From Chitinophagales bacterium (GTDB lineage Bacteria; Bacteroidota; Bacteroidia; Chitinophagales; Saprospiraceae): a DNA stretch of 64,000 nt. The position numbers were made by a program, and so were the translations under genes. This document shows positions 26,654-35,099 of this stretch, one piece after another. The stretch lies in assembly GCA_017303475.1 (NCBI GenBank), contig JAFLBO010000030.1:1-64000 (forward strand). The letters run 5' to 3'. The notes under the pieces were generated by a model that was given only the letters and a program-made list of their open reading frames with translations, ran no database searches and was not told the origin of the DNA. How positions within the stretch are numbered: position 1 is the stretch's first letter; each line of letters starts with the position of its first letter.

Positions 26654-26805
26654 AAATTTCGGATAAAATCCCGGGCTTTCCCACCAGTTTTTTGCTGATC
26701 ACGCTTTTAGCCCTGTTTCTGGTCTATCTTTCCCTCAATCTCACGCCAAGGCTGTAATTATGCAGGTATAAACGACCGTTTTTCTGAAATCATTTTTAAC
26801 ACAAC

Positions 26806-29800
26806 ATGAACCGTAGCTCTCTTTTTACCCTTTTGCTGCTCTCCGCCCTGTCGATTCAGGCACAAGACAAACCCAAATGGGATGTGTCTAATCCCACTGC
26901 CGGCGGGGTGCCTTACCGCGATGTGTCCTTCACCACCACAGAAGGAACTTGGATGTGTCTCGACATAAGTCCAGACGGCAACACCATTGTTTTCGACCTG
27001 CTGGGCGATATCTACACCATGCCCGCCGCCGGCGGAACAGCCACCTGTATCCGCTCCGGACTGGCCTGGGAAGTGCAGCCGCGCTTCTCTCCCGATGGTA
27101 AAAAAATATCCTTTACCTCCGATGCAGGCGGTGGCGATAATATCTGGTACATGAACCCAGATGGCACGGGCGCCAAACAAATCACTAAAGAAAGCTTCCG
27201 CCTGCTCAATAATGCAGAATGGATTGATAATGAATATATTGTGGCCCGTAAACACTTCACCAGTTCCCGCTCCCTGGGTGCAGGTGAAATGTGGATGTAT
27301 CACCTCACCGGAGGTGAAGGCATCCAGCTTACCAAACGCAAAAACGACCAGCAGGACGTAAACGAACCTTGTGTAAGCCCGGATGGACGCTATATCTATT
27401 TTAGTGAGGATATGTATGGTGGCGGATTTTTCCAGTACAACAAAAACCCTAATACCCAGATTTTCATCATTCGCCGGTACGATCGGCAGGAAGGCAAGAT
27501 TGAAGATATTTCCGGCGGTGCTGGCGGCGCTTGCAGACCACAGCTGAGCCCAAACGGTCGCTGGTTGTCTTTCGTTCGTCGCGATGGTGTTAAATCGGTG
27601 CTCTGCCTGCGCAACCTCGCTACTGGAGAAGAATATCCGCTGTACGATGGACTCGATAAAGATCAGCAGGAGGCCTGGACGGTGTTCGGTTGCTACCCGG
27701 GCTACACTTTTTTGAACGTTGGACCGGAAAAAGGCGCTATCCTCATCTGGGCCGGGGGTAAAATCAAGCGCATCAATTTCGGTTTTGACGAAAAAAACAA
27801 CCAGATCCAGCGCGAATCTGTAACGGATGTTCCGTTCACCTGCAATGTCAAAACCAAACTCGCCGAAACCCTGAAATTTGAAAACAAGGTCTACGAAGAC
27901 GAATTTACCGCCCGGGCCATTCGTCATGCCGTAACCAGCCCGGATGGGAAAACCCTCGTGTTCAATGCCGCCGGTTATCTCTACCGCAAAAATCTGCCCG
28001 ATGGCAAACCGGAACTCCTCTCTGGCGATGCCAATTCCCTGGCTTTCGAACCAAGCTTTTCTCCTGATGGCCAAACCATTGCATACGTTACCTGGAACGA
28101 TGAAAATCGCGGTAGCATCCAGTTCTCCGGCTCAAAACCCACCCTTCGGGGCCTGAAAAAACATATTTACCGCACCCCGTCCTTCTCTCCCGACGGCAAA
28201 TCCATTGTCTTTAAAATTCAGGATGGCGATGATGAAATGGGCCCGGCACTGACCGACAAGCCCGGAATTTACCTGGCCGATCTGAACGGTTTGGATTTCC
28301 CCCGTTTCATTTGTGATGGCGGCGATAACCCACGCTTTTCCCCGGATGGTAAACGTATTTTGGTGCAAACCGGAGGCTCTCTGTTTGGCTCATTGGATAA
28401 AAGCCTGAAATCTTACGACCTCAATGGTAAAGACGAAAAAGTGCATGTAAAATCCAAATATGCACATTCCTTTACCTTATCGCCAGATGGTAAGTGGTTG
28501 GCGTTCATAGAGTTGCACAAGACCTACATTTGTGCGTTCCCGGAAACAGGCAAAACCCTGGACCTTAGTGCCGATACCAAAGCGGTACCCGCCACCTGTG
28601 TAAGTCGCGACGCCGGCTACAACCTGCACTGGAGCGGCGATTCCCGGAAATTGCATTATACCCTGGGCGATGAGTATTTCACCATTGATTTAAAGGATCG
28701 TTTTGCTTATCTGCCCGGAGCGCCGGATTCACTGCCCGCTTTGCCCGAGGCCGGATTAAAAATTGGTCTTACCCTGAAGGCCGACAAGCCCAAGGGTAAA
28801 GTGATCTTTGAAAATGCCCGAATCATTACCATGGAGGGCGATCAGGTAATAGAAAACGGCGAATTGGAGGTTACCGACAACAAAATAACTTATGTAGGTA
28901 AACCCCGCGCCAAAACCGATGGAAGCGCCGCACGTATCAATTGCAAAGGCAAAACCATTATGCCCGGCATGGTGGATGTACACGCCCACCCGGGCAATTT
29001 CCGTTATGGACTCAATCCGCAAAAGCAATGGGAATACCACGCGCAACTGGCTTATGGCGTAACTACCCAGCACGACCCGTCCGTAAACTCTGAAATGGCC
29101 TTCTCCAGCGCTGAAATGCTGAAATCCGGCCGGATGATTGGTCCGCGTTCTTATTCCACCGGCACTATCCTGTATGGCGCCGACGGCGATTTCAAAGCGC
29201 CGATCAATTCCTTTGACGATGCGCGTTCTACCCTTCGCCGCACCAAGGCCTGGGGCGCTTTCTCGGTGAAAAGTTACAATCAGCCGCGCCGTGAGCAACG
29301 CCAGCAGGTCATTGCTGCCGCTCGTGAACTGAATATGCTGGTGGTTCCGGAAGGTGGTTCATTTTTCCACCACAATCTCACACAGGTGGTAGACGGCCAT
29401 ACGGGCATTGAACACAATATTCCGGTAGCTCCGCTATACAACGATGTGGTGACGCTTTGGAGCAACACCAAAACCCATAACACGCCAACCCTCATTGTGA
29501 ACTATGGTGGACTGAACGGCGAGTACCAATGGTACCAAAATTCTGAAGTGTGGAAGAAAAAGCCACTGTTGAACTTCACCCCAAAACATATTCTCGACGA
29601 ACGCAGCAGACACCGCACGATGGTTCCGGAGGAAGAATATCAAAACGGACATATTCTGGTATCCAAATCCTGCAAAAAACTGCAGGATGCCGGTGTTAAC
29701 ATCAACCTTGGCGCCCACGGACAGCTGAACGGTCTGGGCGCGCACTGGGAACTGTGGATGTTGCAACAAGGCGGCATGTCAAACCTGCAGGCCCTGCGCT

Positions 29801-30099
29801 GCGCCACCCTGAACGGCGCCAAATACCTGGGCATGGACAAGGAAATTGGCTCTCTTACAACTGGTAAACTGGCCGACCTGATTGTGCTGGATAAAAACCC
29901 GCTGGACAATATCCAGAACACAGAAAGCATCCGGTATGTAATGGTCAACGGTCGCCTGTTTGAGGCTGAAACCCTGAATGAAGTGGGTAATTATGCCAAA
30001 AAACGCACTAAATTCTGGTTTGAACAACCTGGCGCCCAAACCAGTGGCGCCGGCATGAGCCATACCTGCCACGAGCAGAAGTGTGTTTGTGGGCATTAA
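26806..30099 (+). CDS. TolB/WD40-like propeller - amidohydrolase fusion
   Basis: 1097 residues, exported (signal peptide about 1-19, ending IQAQ). Residues about 40-650 are repeated PD40/TolB-type strands, with SPDG(K/R/N) motifs recurring (ISPDGNTIVF, FSPDGKKISF, FSPDGKSIVF), consistent with one or two beta-propellers. Residues about 665-1060 form a metal-dependent amidohydrolase: GMVDVHAHPG with His726 and His728, and the family end LGMDKEIGSLTTGKLADLIVLDKNPL. The family hydrolyses C-N bonds such as cyclic amides and peptides; here it may process peptides bound by the propeller. A Cys/His-rich C-terminus (HTCHEQKCVCGH) could bind metal. Followed by a strong terminator. Confidence 0.9.
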   Translation: MNRSSLFTLLLLSALSIQAQDKPKWDVSNPTAGGVPYRDVSFTTTEGTWMCLDISPDGNTIVFDLLGDIYTMPAAGGTATCIRSGLAWEVQPRFSPDGKKISFTSDAGGGDNIWYMNPDGTGAKQITKESFRLLNNAEWIDNEYIVARKHFTSSRSLGAGEMWMYHLTGGEGIQLTKRKNDQQDVNEPCVSPDGRYIYFSEDMYGGGFFQYNKNPNTQIFIIRRYDRQEGKIEDISGGAGGACRPQLSPNGRWLSFVRRDGVKSVLCLRNLATGEEYPLYDGLDKDQQEAWTVFGCYPGYTFLNVGPEKGAILIWAGGKIKRINFGFDEKNNQIQRESVTDVPFTCNVKTKLAETLKFENKVYEDEFTARAIRHAVTSPDGKTLVFNAAGYLYRKNLPDGKPELLSGDANSLAFEPSFSPDGQTIAYVTWNDENRGSIQFSGSKPTLRGLKKHIYRTPSFSPDGKSIVFKIQDGDDEMGPALTDKPGIYLADLNGLDFPRFICDGGDNPRFSPDGKRILVQTGGSLFGSLDKSLKSYDLNGKDEKVHVKSKYAHSFTLSPDGKWLAFIELHKTYICAFPETGKTLDLSADTKAVPATCVSRDAGYNLHWSGDSRKLHYTLGDEYFTIDLKDRFAYLPGAPDSLPALPEAGLKIGLTLKADKPKGKVIFENARIITMEGDQVIENGELEVTDNKITYVGKPRAKTDGSAARINCKGKTIMPGMVDVHAHPGNFRYGLNPQKQWEYHAQLAYGVTTQHDPSVNSEMAFSSAEMLKSGRMIGPRSYSTGTILYGADGDFKAPINSFDDARSTLRRTKAWGAFSVKSYNQPRREQRQQVIAAARELNMLVVPEGGSFFHHNLTQVVDGHTGIEHNIPVAPLYNDVVTLWSNTKTHNTPTLIVNYGGLNGEYQWYQNSEVWKKKPLLNFTPKHILDERSRHRTMVPEEEYQNGHILVSKSCKKLQDAGVNINLGAHGQLNGLGAHWELWMLQQGGMSNLQALRCATLNGAKYLGMDKEIGSLTTGKLADLIVLDKNPLDNIQNTESIRYVMVNGRLFEAETLNEVGNYAKKRTKFWFEQPGAQTSGAGMSHTCHEQKCVCGH

Positions 30100-30103
30100 G
30101 GAC

Positions 30104-30180
30104 AGACCACTAAGCCACTAAGGGACACTAAGTAAATTGAATCTTAGTGTCCCTTAGTGGCTTAAGTGGCTTAGTGGTCT
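30104..30180. terminator. Large palindromic terminator, family D words
   Basis: The left arm AGACCACTAAGCCACTAAGG... (30104-30132) pairs with the right arm (30143-30180) over 29 bp around a 10-nt AT-rich loop. The right arm contains one extra CCACTTAAG word. It starts 4 bp after the amidohydrolase stop. It is built from the same kind of short tandem words as families A-C but in a smaller form. Confidence 0.85.
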
Positions 30181-30237
30181 ACTCTATCAGGGCTATTAAA
30201 TTTATTAACGAAAAATTAAATTTGTCCAAAACTGAAA

Positions 30238-30268
30238 TTTTGACAAGCTTTTTGACATTTTGTCAAAA
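30238..30268 (+). promoter_or_regulatory. TTTTGACA operator-like cluster
   Basis: TTTTGACA occurs at 30238-30245 and 30250-30257, and inverted (TGTCAAAA) at 30261-30268; the last two form a perfect 8-bp palindrome with TTT between them. The repeated, spaced 8-mers upstream of the miniprotein at 30386 look like a protein-binding site. Confidence 0.5.
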
Positions 30269-30331
30269 TAAACGCTACATTTAAGGCGGGAAAAGCGTTG
30301 GCACATCGCTTGTTGGAAGCGTTTTGTCCTG

Positions 30332-30350
30332 CTCATACGTTCTGTATGAG
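30332..30350 (+). promoter_or_regulatory. Leader hairpin of the miniprotein gene
   Basis: A perfect 7-bp stem CTCATAC/GTATGAG with the loop GTTCT lies 35 bp before the ATG at 30386. It may lie in the transcript leader and affect translation or stability. Confidence 0.45.
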
Positions 30351-30385
30351 ACTCATCTATTGTTTCACTAATTCAATTTTCTGCT

Positions 30386-30511
30386 ATGAAGGAAGATCTC
30401 AATTATTCGATGCTGCCCGAGAATTTGAATGAAAAGCAATACATGAAATTGACCGCCACCATTGTATTCATTTTTGTGGCAATTACCCTGGTCTCTTATT
30501 TCCTGCATTGA
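30386..30511 (+). CDS. 41-residue single-pass membrane miniprotein
   Basis: The open frame starts at ATG 30386 and ends with TGA at 30509-30511. It encodes 41 residues: a charged N-terminal half (MKEDLNYSMLPENLNEKQYM) and one hydrophobic helix (about 22-39, LTATIVFIFVAITLVSYF). The support is the clear topology, an upstream operator-like cluster, a leader hairpin and a strong terminator at 30581. The size and topology resemble small membrane regulators of larger protein complexes, but I know no homologue. A start further upstream is not available in frame. Confidence 0.6.
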   Translation: MKEDLNYSMLPENLNEKQYMKLTATIVFIFVAITLVSYFLH

Positions 30512-30580
30512 AAGGCAGAAAACAACACAAAGACACTAAGGCACAAATTTGTTGCAGATTCGCTGCCGCTGAAATGCGAA

Positions 30581-30602
30581 GGGCCGGCTTGATCGCCGGC
30601 CC
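30581..30602 (+). terminator. GC-rich intrinsic terminator
   Basis: GGGCCGGC (30581-30588) pairs with GCCGGCCC (30595-30602) over a TTGATC loop, followed by TTTGTGCATTTTGG. It lies 70 bp after the miniprotein stop. Confidence 0.7.
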
Positions 30603-30611
30603 TTTGTGCAT

Positions 30612-30675
30612 TTTGGTGTTTTAGTGTTTTGGTGTTTTAGTGTTTTAGTGTTTTGGTGTTTTAGTGTTTCTTAGT
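30612..30675. repeat. Tandem tract, family H (GTGTTTTAG words)
   Basis: About seven GTGTTTTAGT / GTGTTTTGGT words, the inverse of the CCAAAACA tract at 8291-8350. Flanking CACTAAGGCAC (about 30530-30545) and GTGCCTTAGTGG (about 30681-30695) pair as outer arms, so the whole 30530-30695 stretch is another palindrome with a terminator and word tract inside. Confidence 0.75.
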
Positions 30676-30731
30676 GCCCCCTGTGCCTTAGTGGTAACCC
30701 CTCTCCTCAACCTCTAACCTCTCTCACCCAC

Positions 30732-32918
30732 TTAAACCCTGATCCCCACGGTGAGCGATACGCTTCTGCCATCAGAAGGCCAAACACCTGCACCAGGATA
30801 CAGGGTTGGACGCTTGGTGAAGTATTGTTTGTTGGCTATGTTATTGACATTAAAGCGGATAGTCAGTTTGCGGATGCGGTAGGTAGTGTTCAAATCCAGC
30901 AAACCATAGGATGGCACTAGTCCAACTGCCCCGGTAGCATTAGGTTCAACGGTGTTAAGCGGATCGGCAAAGCTCTTGGCGGTGTAACTGTACAGCAACG
31001 ACACGCTCAGACCCTTGTAGCGCACATTCACGCCATTGCGACTGATCCATTCAGGTACACTTTCCACTTTTTTATCCTTGATACTCCGGTTTTCCTTGCC
31101 ATTGACACGGATGGAATCACCCAGATACCTGGCGTTGAACCAGGAAGTTGAGGTAAATATGCTGGCATACCAGTTGTCGCCCAGCATGGCGCCGTATTCC
31201 ACAAACATTTCCAGGCCATAGGTGCGGGAATCGCCAATATTGGTACGGTAAAGAATGAAGGTATCAATATCTGCATCGTACTGAGCCAGGTTGCCAAGCC
31301 TGTTGTTGTATTGCATAACAAAAGCGCTGGCGTCCCATTTCCACCCGCCTGCACTGCCACGCCAACCCAATTCTGCGTTGTAGCCATAGGCGTTTTTCAG
31401 GTTTTTATTCACCTTCTCGTACACATTGGCCGGAATAATGTCTTTGAAAATAACCGGTCGGTAAGCCTGTGAAATACCAGCGTAAAGGGTTTGGCGTGAG
31501 CCAACCACATATTCGCCGTTGATGCCCAGCAATGGGAAACGATGTACAATAGTATTAGGCAATTCTTTATCGTCGTCGTAATACGCTGTAGTGCCGGAAA
31601 AATTAGACTCGCCTAGCTCTACCCGAACACCAGGACTCAGCATAAAGCGGCGACTCAACTGCCATTTGTTTTCCAGTGAGAAAGCCACATTTTTGCTGCG
31701 AAGGTGCAAATCACGGCCCCATCCGGTAGCATCAATGCTGAGGTCATAATCGGTTCCGGTAGTTCCTTTGCCTTGCTGTCTGCGGTTCAGATCGTTATTG
31801 AAGTATTGTACACCAGCTGCCAAAGTAGCGCTTTTCCCCAGCAAGGAATAATCCTGCAACAGGCGCAATTCCGTGTTGTAGCTGTTAAACCCGTCAATAT
31901 CAACCTGGCGGCCGGCATAAGTAAGGGTTTGCGGGTTGATAGCGTCTACAATATTGGCAGTACGATCAAACTGCACGCTTCTGCGCTCGCCCAACACCGC
32001 GGAAGCTGTCCAACTCAGTCGTGTGCCTGGCGCAATCTGCCAAATGGCGGATAGAGAGGGTACATAAATTTCCGGATTGAAGTAGTTGCGCGCCCGGGTT
32101 GACTGTCGGGGATCTGCTTCAAACTGAGCATCTGTTAGCGGACCCGGAATTTGATACAGATAATTGGATCGCAACAGCTCAGCCTTTAAGATCAGATCCT
32201 TATTGGGCATATATTGCATGGAAAGCCCCTGACCGTCGTAGTCGGAATTGCCGTTTTTACGGTAACCTTCTGATACCCGTTTGCTGAAAAAGGCATAATA
32301 CTGCAGCTTTCCTATTTTTCCGCCAATAGCATTATAGCTACTCAGCAAGCCATAAGACCCCACAGAGTTTACACTTTCCAGGCCGATTGCGCGCGTGGTA
32401 TCCGGGTTTTTCAGCACATAGTTCAACATGCCGCCAAACTGGGCGCCGTATTGAAGGGCGCCGGTGCCGCGCACCAGTTCCACGCGGCCTATTGCTTCCA
32501 TAGGCAGGGAAAAATGGCTGGCAGGATAGCCATAAATATCGGAATTGGTCATGATGCCGTTGGCGCGGATATTGAATTCCCAGCCTCGGTGCGGATCCAG
32601 TCCGCGTGTTGAGATATTGGTTTGGTTGCCGGAACCATCCATATCATATACAAAAACGCCCGGAATTTTGGCAAAAATCTGACGAGGCGTCTTTTCCGCA
32701 ATATTGGCATCCGTGTTTTCCACCTGAATCACCTCGCTTTTTTTGCCGGCCCAGAGGTAGGTATTGCTAATAGCAGGAAGCTTGTCAATGGTTGTGCGGG
32801 CTGCTCTGACATTAAGTTCTTTGAGCAAAACCGGTTGAAGAGAATCAGGCGATTGTTGGGCGGCTGCGCTGGAAAAAGACAGCGCAGCCGCCAGTGAAAG
32901 CAGGAATAATTTGTACAT
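30732..32918 (-). CDS. TonB-dependent receptor (FecA-like)
   Basis: 728 residues. A signal peptide (about 1-20) is followed by a TonB-box-like region, a plug domain (about 60-190) with TPRQIFAKIPGVFVYDMDG, ISTRGLDPHRGWEF and VELVRGTGALQYGAQFGG, and a 22-strand barrel up to a terminal aromatic strand (SVSLTVGIRV). The HRGW and RGLDP motifs are like FecA and related iron(III)-citrate or siderophore receptors. It would import a ferric or other large ligand with TonB energy. No fecR/fecI pair is adjacent. It follows the YwqK lipoprotein gene by 93 bp on the same strand. Confidence 0.9.
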   Translation of the reverse strand: MYKLFLLSLAAALSFSSAAAQQSPDSLQPVLLKELNVRAARTTIDKLPAISNTYLWAGKKSEVIQVENTDANIAEKTPRQIFAKIPGVFVYDMDGSGNQTNISTRGLDPHRGWEFNIRANGIMTNSDIYGYPASHFSLPMEAIGRVELVRGTGALQYGAQFGGMLNYVLKNPDTTRAIGLESVNSVGSYGLLSSYNAIGGKIGKLQYYAFFSKRVSEGYRKNGNSDYDGQGLSMQYMPNKDLILKAELLRSNYLYQIPGPLTDAQFEADPRQSTRARNYFNPEIYVPSLSAIWQIAPGTRLSWTASAVLGERRSVQFDRTANIVDAINPQTLTYAGRQVDIDGFNSYNTELRLLQDYSLLGKSATLAAGVQYFNNDLNRRQQGKGTTGTDYDLSIDATGWGRDLHLRSKNVAFSLENKWQLSRRFMLSPGVRVELGESNFSGTTAYYDDDKELPNTIVHRFPLLGINGEYVVGSRQTLYAGISQAYRPVIFKDIIPANVYEKVNKNLKNAYGYNAELGWRGSAGGWKWDASAFVMQYNNRLGNLAQYDADIDTFILYRTNIGDSRTYGLEMFVEYGAMLGDNWYASIFTSTSWFNARYLGDSIRVNGKENRSIKDKKVESVPEWISRNGVNVRYKGLSVSLLYSYTAKSFADPLNTVEPNATGAVGLVPSYGLLDLNTTYRIRKLTIRFNVNNIANKQYFTKRPTLYPGAGVWPSDGRSVSLTVGIRV

Positions 32919-33011
32919 GGGTATTTTGTTGTTTCAACAGATAAAAAGGACTGCAAAGAACCCCAAATTTGCAGAAAAATAGCGCGAAAGGCTATTAAAA
33001 TACCCTTAAAA

Positions 33012-33512
33012 CTATTCCTGCTTTTTCAAAATGGCAGAAGGAATTGCAGAGCTGTTTCCCCTGCTTACAGGTTGCCCCTTTACTTCCGTCAGGGTATCCA
33101 TATCGTATTTCGCCTCGTAAATCAATTGACCATCCGGCGCCCATTTGCGCAGATACCCGTGCAGCTTGTCCGATTTAAGGTTGGAAACAAACTGAATCTG
33201 ACCGTGCTCATACCACAAGGTGTCCCCACCGTCTTTCTGACCGTTCAGATAGTACTGCACTTCTTTGACCTGCCCGCCAGGGTAATAAATGACGGTACGC
33301 CCTTGCTGCTCGCCCTGGTGAAAATACCGCTCGGCCATAAGCTTGCCATTGTTGTAATAATCGGTCATGATACCTTCTCTCTTGCCATTTACAAAAGTCA
33401 CTTTGCGGGAAATCTGACCGGTTTCGTACCGCTCTATCCGTTCCTCAGTGTCTTTTTGACAGGCATTGAAGCATAAAGCAAGCAGTAAAGTAATGGGAAC
33501 GATTTTGCTCAT
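33012..33512 (-). CDS. YwqK/MORN-variant repeat lipoprotein
   Basis: 166 residues. The lipobox NAC places the lipidated Cys at 18. Residues about 30-150 carry five MORN-like repeats of the YxNGxxxxExxYxxGxxxG type: YYNNGKLMAERYFHQGEQQG, YYPGGQVKEVQYYLNGQKDG. Such proteins are often automatically named YwqK antitoxins; the partner toxin is absent here, so that name is not adopted. It is likely a periplasm-facing or surface lipoprotein. It lies 26 bp after the haloperoxidase-like gene and before the TonB receptor on the same strand, so a three-gene operon is likely. Confidence 0.8.
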   Translation of the reverse strand: MSKIVPITLLLALCFNACQKDTEERIERYETGQISRKVTFVNGKREGIMTDYYNNGKLMAERYFHQGEQQGRTVIYYPGGQVKEVQYYLNGQKDGGDTLWYEHGQIQFVSNLKSDKLHGYLRKWAPDGQLIYEAKYDMDTLTEVKGQPVSRGNSSAIPSAILKKQE

Positions 33513-33538
33513 TGTGCTGTGTTAAACTGGTGGTTCTT

Positions 33539-34927
33539 TTAATTTTTCCAGGGGAATCCTATCACTTTGTCTCCAATACCTGTGCCGAATGTAAGTCCGG
33601 ATTCTACATCCATCGGAAAACAAACCCCCAATAAAATTCGCGAGTTGGCGCATTCCTGAGCCATTTCTGAAAAGCTAAGAAAAGTGCGTGGTGTGCCTAC
33701 AAATTCAGAACGGTTTTCATGACTCCGATCCGATAAAGCGTAGTGGTTGCCAAATAAATCCTCCAATACCTTCGATGCCGCACCAGCCATTGTTGCATGG
33801 CCGGAAGGATAGGTAGGATAAGATGGCGAAATGCCGGTATCTCCGGTAAGCGGGTTGTTAAGCTTTGGTTGCCATAGTGGTTTAATCACACGGTTAATAT
33901 AGGTTTGTGGCCGTTCGAGGTTATAATAGAACTTGGAATGCCAGGAGGCTATAGAAGCATCGCACAAAGCGAAACCTAGTTTCACGGTCATAAGAACGGC
34001 TGTTTCAAGGTTGCTTTTTTCTGCTTTCAGCACCTGATCTCCAATAGATATCCAACGCAATCCATTGCTGAAAGTTAGATTTAGATGATCGTCGCTCCAA
34101 AATTCTCCAATCCACCTGTTTTCATAATTCACCTCAGTTTCATTAGCATTGGTGTAGGTGGCAAATGCCTGCCCATACATTTGCGACGCAGAATCCTGAC
34201 TAAATGGAACGGGTGGGGGGCAAATTTTTTCATTATTCTGCAGGACAAATGTTCTGGCATTGCCCCAAACGCCGCCAATAGGTTTACCCGGGCCTGGATA
34301 GGTGGGTTTCCAGTCGCCATTAACGCTGTAATGATCTTGCCACTGATAACCCTGAAATGGGTCCAGAAAATGGTTGTGCCCAGCCATATCTGACATTGAA
34401 AACTCCCAAACAGCTTCTGCAACCGCTTTACCATATTCTTTTGAGCGTTCATATACCTCCGGCACTACAGATAACATCCCTTTGTTGTTGTAATATTGTT
34501 CGAGCTCAGCCATGGCGGCAAATTGCTCAGGAGTAGCTGTTGGAAATAGCCTGGGCATCAAATATGCGCGACTATTATTAATAATGGTTGGCCAATGATA
34601 TTGCTTATCATTTTCTATGGCAGGAATGTTTAAACCGGGCAAAAGACTGGCAATCGACTTGTAATCAGGCATCCCCTTTAGACTGGCTTCGTAATCCGAC
34701 AAACCTAAATAAGCTATTGCCCTGACAGCTGGTCCAGGACGAAAGCCATTAGCATAGCGTTCAACCTTAAGCATAAGTTCATTCCAGTCGTAGACCACAT
34801 CATTAGGATGCAGGTTCAGGCGTGGAATATAAGCTATGGGGTCGGGGTTTATTTTCTCTTTGCACGATAGTGGCAACAACACTAACAAACAAATGAGTAA
34901 TAAATTCTGCTTTGAAAAGTGGTGCAT
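33539..34927 (-). CDS. PAP2/vanadium-haloperoxidase-like lipoprotein with active-site His-to-Cys change
   Basis: 462 residues from ATG 34927, preferred over 35020 because it begins a clear lipoprotein signal (LLPLSC, Cys22). It is an all-helical PAP2-fold protein with KFYYNLERP (Lys and Arg of the K-x6-RP motif) and PSGH (His377). The third motif SR-x3-G-x-H-x3-D reads SRILLGVCFPMD, with Cys436 (codon TGT at 33622-33620) where the family has the vanadate-binding or phosphatase-nucleophile His. Activity as a haloperoxidase or phosphatase is therefore doubtful. It is followed by YwqK and TonB receptor genes. The paralogs at 35100 and 38798 keep the His. Confidence 0.87.
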   Translation of the reverse strand: MHHFSKQNLLLICLLVLLPLSCKEKINPDPIAYIPRLNLHPNDVVYDWNELMLKVERYANGFRPGPAVRAIAYLGLSDYEASLKGMPDYKSIASLLPGLNIPAIENDKQYHWPTIINNSRAYLMPRLFPTATPEQFAAMAELEQYYNNKGMLSVVPEVYERSKEYGKAVAEAVWEFSMSDMAGHNHFLDPFQGYQWQDHYSVNGDWKPTYPGPGKPIGGVWGNARTFVLQNNEKICPPPVPFSQDSASQMYGQAFATYTNANETEVNYENRWIGEFWSDDHLNLTFSNGLRWISIGDQVLKAEKSNLETAVLMTVKLGFALCDASIASWHSKFYYNLERPQTYINRVIKPLWQPKLNNPLTGDTGISPSYPTYPSGHATMAGAASKVLEDLFGNHYALSDRSHENRSEFVGTPRTFLSFSEMAQECANSRILLGVCFPMDVESGLTFGTGIGDKVIGFPWKN

Positions 34928-35099
34928 AGTTTTTGAATTTAGTTGAATAATTGATGATAATTGAGCACAAAAATAAAAAATAACACAACCAATGCAAGAA
35001 AAAGGCGCGAAGGGTTTCACCTCCGCGCCCCATCTTGTGAATAAGCCAGATTGTTTTTATATCAGACTTTCGCTGAAAGGCTCTTAGAGCGTCACGCGC

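Noticed and set aside
26758..28074. Long minus-strand frame of 438 codons
   Set aside because: It is a shadow of the amidohydrolase gene; no signal peptide or motif, and the plus-strand gene has clear domain support.
33012..33512. Toxin-antitoxin module (YwqK name)
   Set aside because: The protein is a MORN-repeat lipoprotein and no toxin gene is adjacent; the name is an annotation habit.
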